Source of the DNA: Lojkania enalia
Taxonomy: Eukaryota > Ascomycota > Dothideomycetes > Pleosporales
Length of the DNA: 64,000 nt
Assembly: GCA_010094045.1 (NCBI GenBank)
Contig: ML986641.1
Span: 124,001-188,000, forward strand
Direction of reading: 5' to 3'
Position numbers and translations under genes: made by a program. Below the pieces are notes generated by a model. It made no database searches, was not told the DNA's origin, and worked only from the letters and a program-made list of their open reading frames with translations. Shown here in pieces: positions 62,960-64,000 of the stretch; positions within the stretch are counted from its first letter, which is position 1; the number at the start of each line of letters is the position of its first letter.

Positions 62960-64000
62960 ATGCTCTCATTACAATCGCTGCTTTCGCTTCCCAGCTTCCT
63001 TGTAGCGACCCTCGTTGGCCATGCATTAGCTGTTCCCAACGGCTTCATCGATTCGGACAAAAATGGTGACAATAATGGTCCCGACCTTGCCGCGGTTCTG
63101 ACAGGTGGAGAACGTTGCAACGGAGATGAGATAAGGTCGATAAGAGAAGGCTTCTATGAAATGAACGAGCTGTTCCAGGCAGCACTACAAATGGATTGGG
63201 ATGGAGATGCCGAACGAGATTATTTTGGGAGACCTGATCGCGTCATGAACTTCACGGACATGGTCGAATCAAATATTCTCCGAGCATCGCAGTATTCTAA
63301 CCTGAAGGGCAGTTTGACCCGCAATCCAGATATCCATGTTCGCTGCGATGATCCATACAATAAATGTCGCGAGGGAAACAAGAAGGACGGTAGCCATGTC
63401 GCATACAACATTGGAAATGAGCCACATATAGTATTCTGCAATGAATACTTCGAACTGGACCCTTTGGGGAAGGCAATGAATGATGCATCAAATGATGCAT
63501 CCGAAAGCATGGAGCTGATGGAATATTATAATCGAGGCAAGTGCCTAGCAGCTCGAAACATGTGAGGTGACTAATCGATGTTAGCAACGGCATGGGCGAG
63601 ACAAGTCATGCACATTGCTGGTATTGGAGAAGCGATCGTCGAGGAAGTGGTATTAAGAAATTATACGAGTGGGTCATGGACAACGAGGATGTACCGCGCA
63701 CCGATGAACACCTCGTATCTTGCAGGGGTTCCAAACGAGCATCCGGACACTGGGGGTCCAAATGACATCGAAGCCTTAAAATACGCTTACGGCGCTACTC
63801 GAGCGAAGCTTGTTGCAGGCTTGTCCACACAGGAGCCTTATGATGCACCAAATAATGCAGATGTGAGTAATAAAGAACAACCCTCACGAAAAGCGCAGTT
63901 TCTAACGCAGCTCGCTAGACCTACGCTTTATACGCGCAGGCTCGATATATCATACAGGAAAAAGGCTTTTACCCAAGCATGCCTCAAATTGCATTTAATA
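62960..64000 (+). CDS. Secreted protein resembling an M35-like metallopeptidase, partial (runs off right edge)
   Basis: Exons 62960-63536, 63585-63862 and 63919-64000 (incomplete). A signal peptide (MLSLQSLLSLPSFLVATLVG, then HALA) precedes the body. Landmarks include LTGGERCNGDEIRSIREGFY, HVRCDDPYNKCREGNKKDGS, VAYNIGNEPHIVFCNEYFEL, ATAWARQVMHIAGIGEAIVE and EALKYAYGATRAKL, then TYALYAQARYIIQEKGFYPS. The layout (IVFC..YFEL shortly before an alpha helix with His) resembles M35-type zincins, where FCP.FF is followed by HEMTH. Here the helix reads VMHIAGIGEAI, so the second zinc His and the catalytic Glu are not seen. This suggests an inactive relative. The first intron uses a GC donor (GCAAGT at 63537). 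Only that splice yields YYNRATAWARQVM. Confidence 0.65.

Noticed and set aside
1..64000. CRISPR arrays, bacterial operons, rRNA genes
   Set aside because: The only regular repeats are the coding WD40 units and the short LTR array. Gene structure is eukaryotic throughout.

Overview
The window is nuclear DNA of a filamentous ascomycete (Pezizomycotina). The evidence is short introns of about 45-125 bp with GT..AG ends and CTAAC-like branch sites, a Dicer-like protein without a PAZ domain, a HeLo-like/NACHT/WD40 STAND gene, an AA11 chitin-type LPMO, CFEM and fungal-rhodopsin membrane proteins, and transposon relics whose stop codons are all of the RIP type. A leotiomycete is plausible, but this is inference. 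All exon models below were built by hand from splice sites, reading frame and family conservation.

Layout. Bases 1-16400 are mostly housekeeping: the 3' part of the Vti1 SNARE, a rhodopsin-like (PTH11-type) seven-helix protein, the INO80 subunit Ies2, peroxin Pex14, a DUF726 lipase-like protein, alpha-SNAP (Sec17, nine exons), a GatC-like mitochondrial protein and a small Cys-rich unknown. Bases 16384-19319 appear to lack genes. Bases 19320-32500 carry Dicer-like 2, a very large AA11 LPMO-like protein of about 1726 residues, Pga2, CENP-S/MHF1 and a MARVEL protein. Bases 34300-43500 carry two zinc medium-chain dehydrogenases transcribed divergently, Ctf8, a secreted CBM1 protein and a CFEM protein. 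Bases 44600-48000 carry a divergent pair: Mgs1/WRNIP1 and a kynurenine aminotransferase.

Bases 50300-56200 are an accessory patch. It holds an allorecognition-type NLR gene with 13 near-identical WD40 repeats. The gene is broken by a premature stop, a frameshift and a 204-bp solo LTR with a perfect 5-bp target duplication. A Fot/pogo transposase relic, whose stops fit RIP, lies just upstream. The right end (56600-64000) has two single-pass membrane proteins, a conserved unknown made of two exons, and a truncated secreted protein resembling an M35-type peptidase that lacks a visible HExxH.

Functional themes are vesicle fusion (Vti1, Sec17), genome maintenance (Ies2, CENP-S, Ctf8, Mgs1), genome defence (Dicer-like 2, with RIP-like scars nearby), and secreted or surface proteins (AA11, CBM1, CFEM and others). 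I see no operon-like arrangement, no CRISPR array and no convincing tRNA or rRNA gene.
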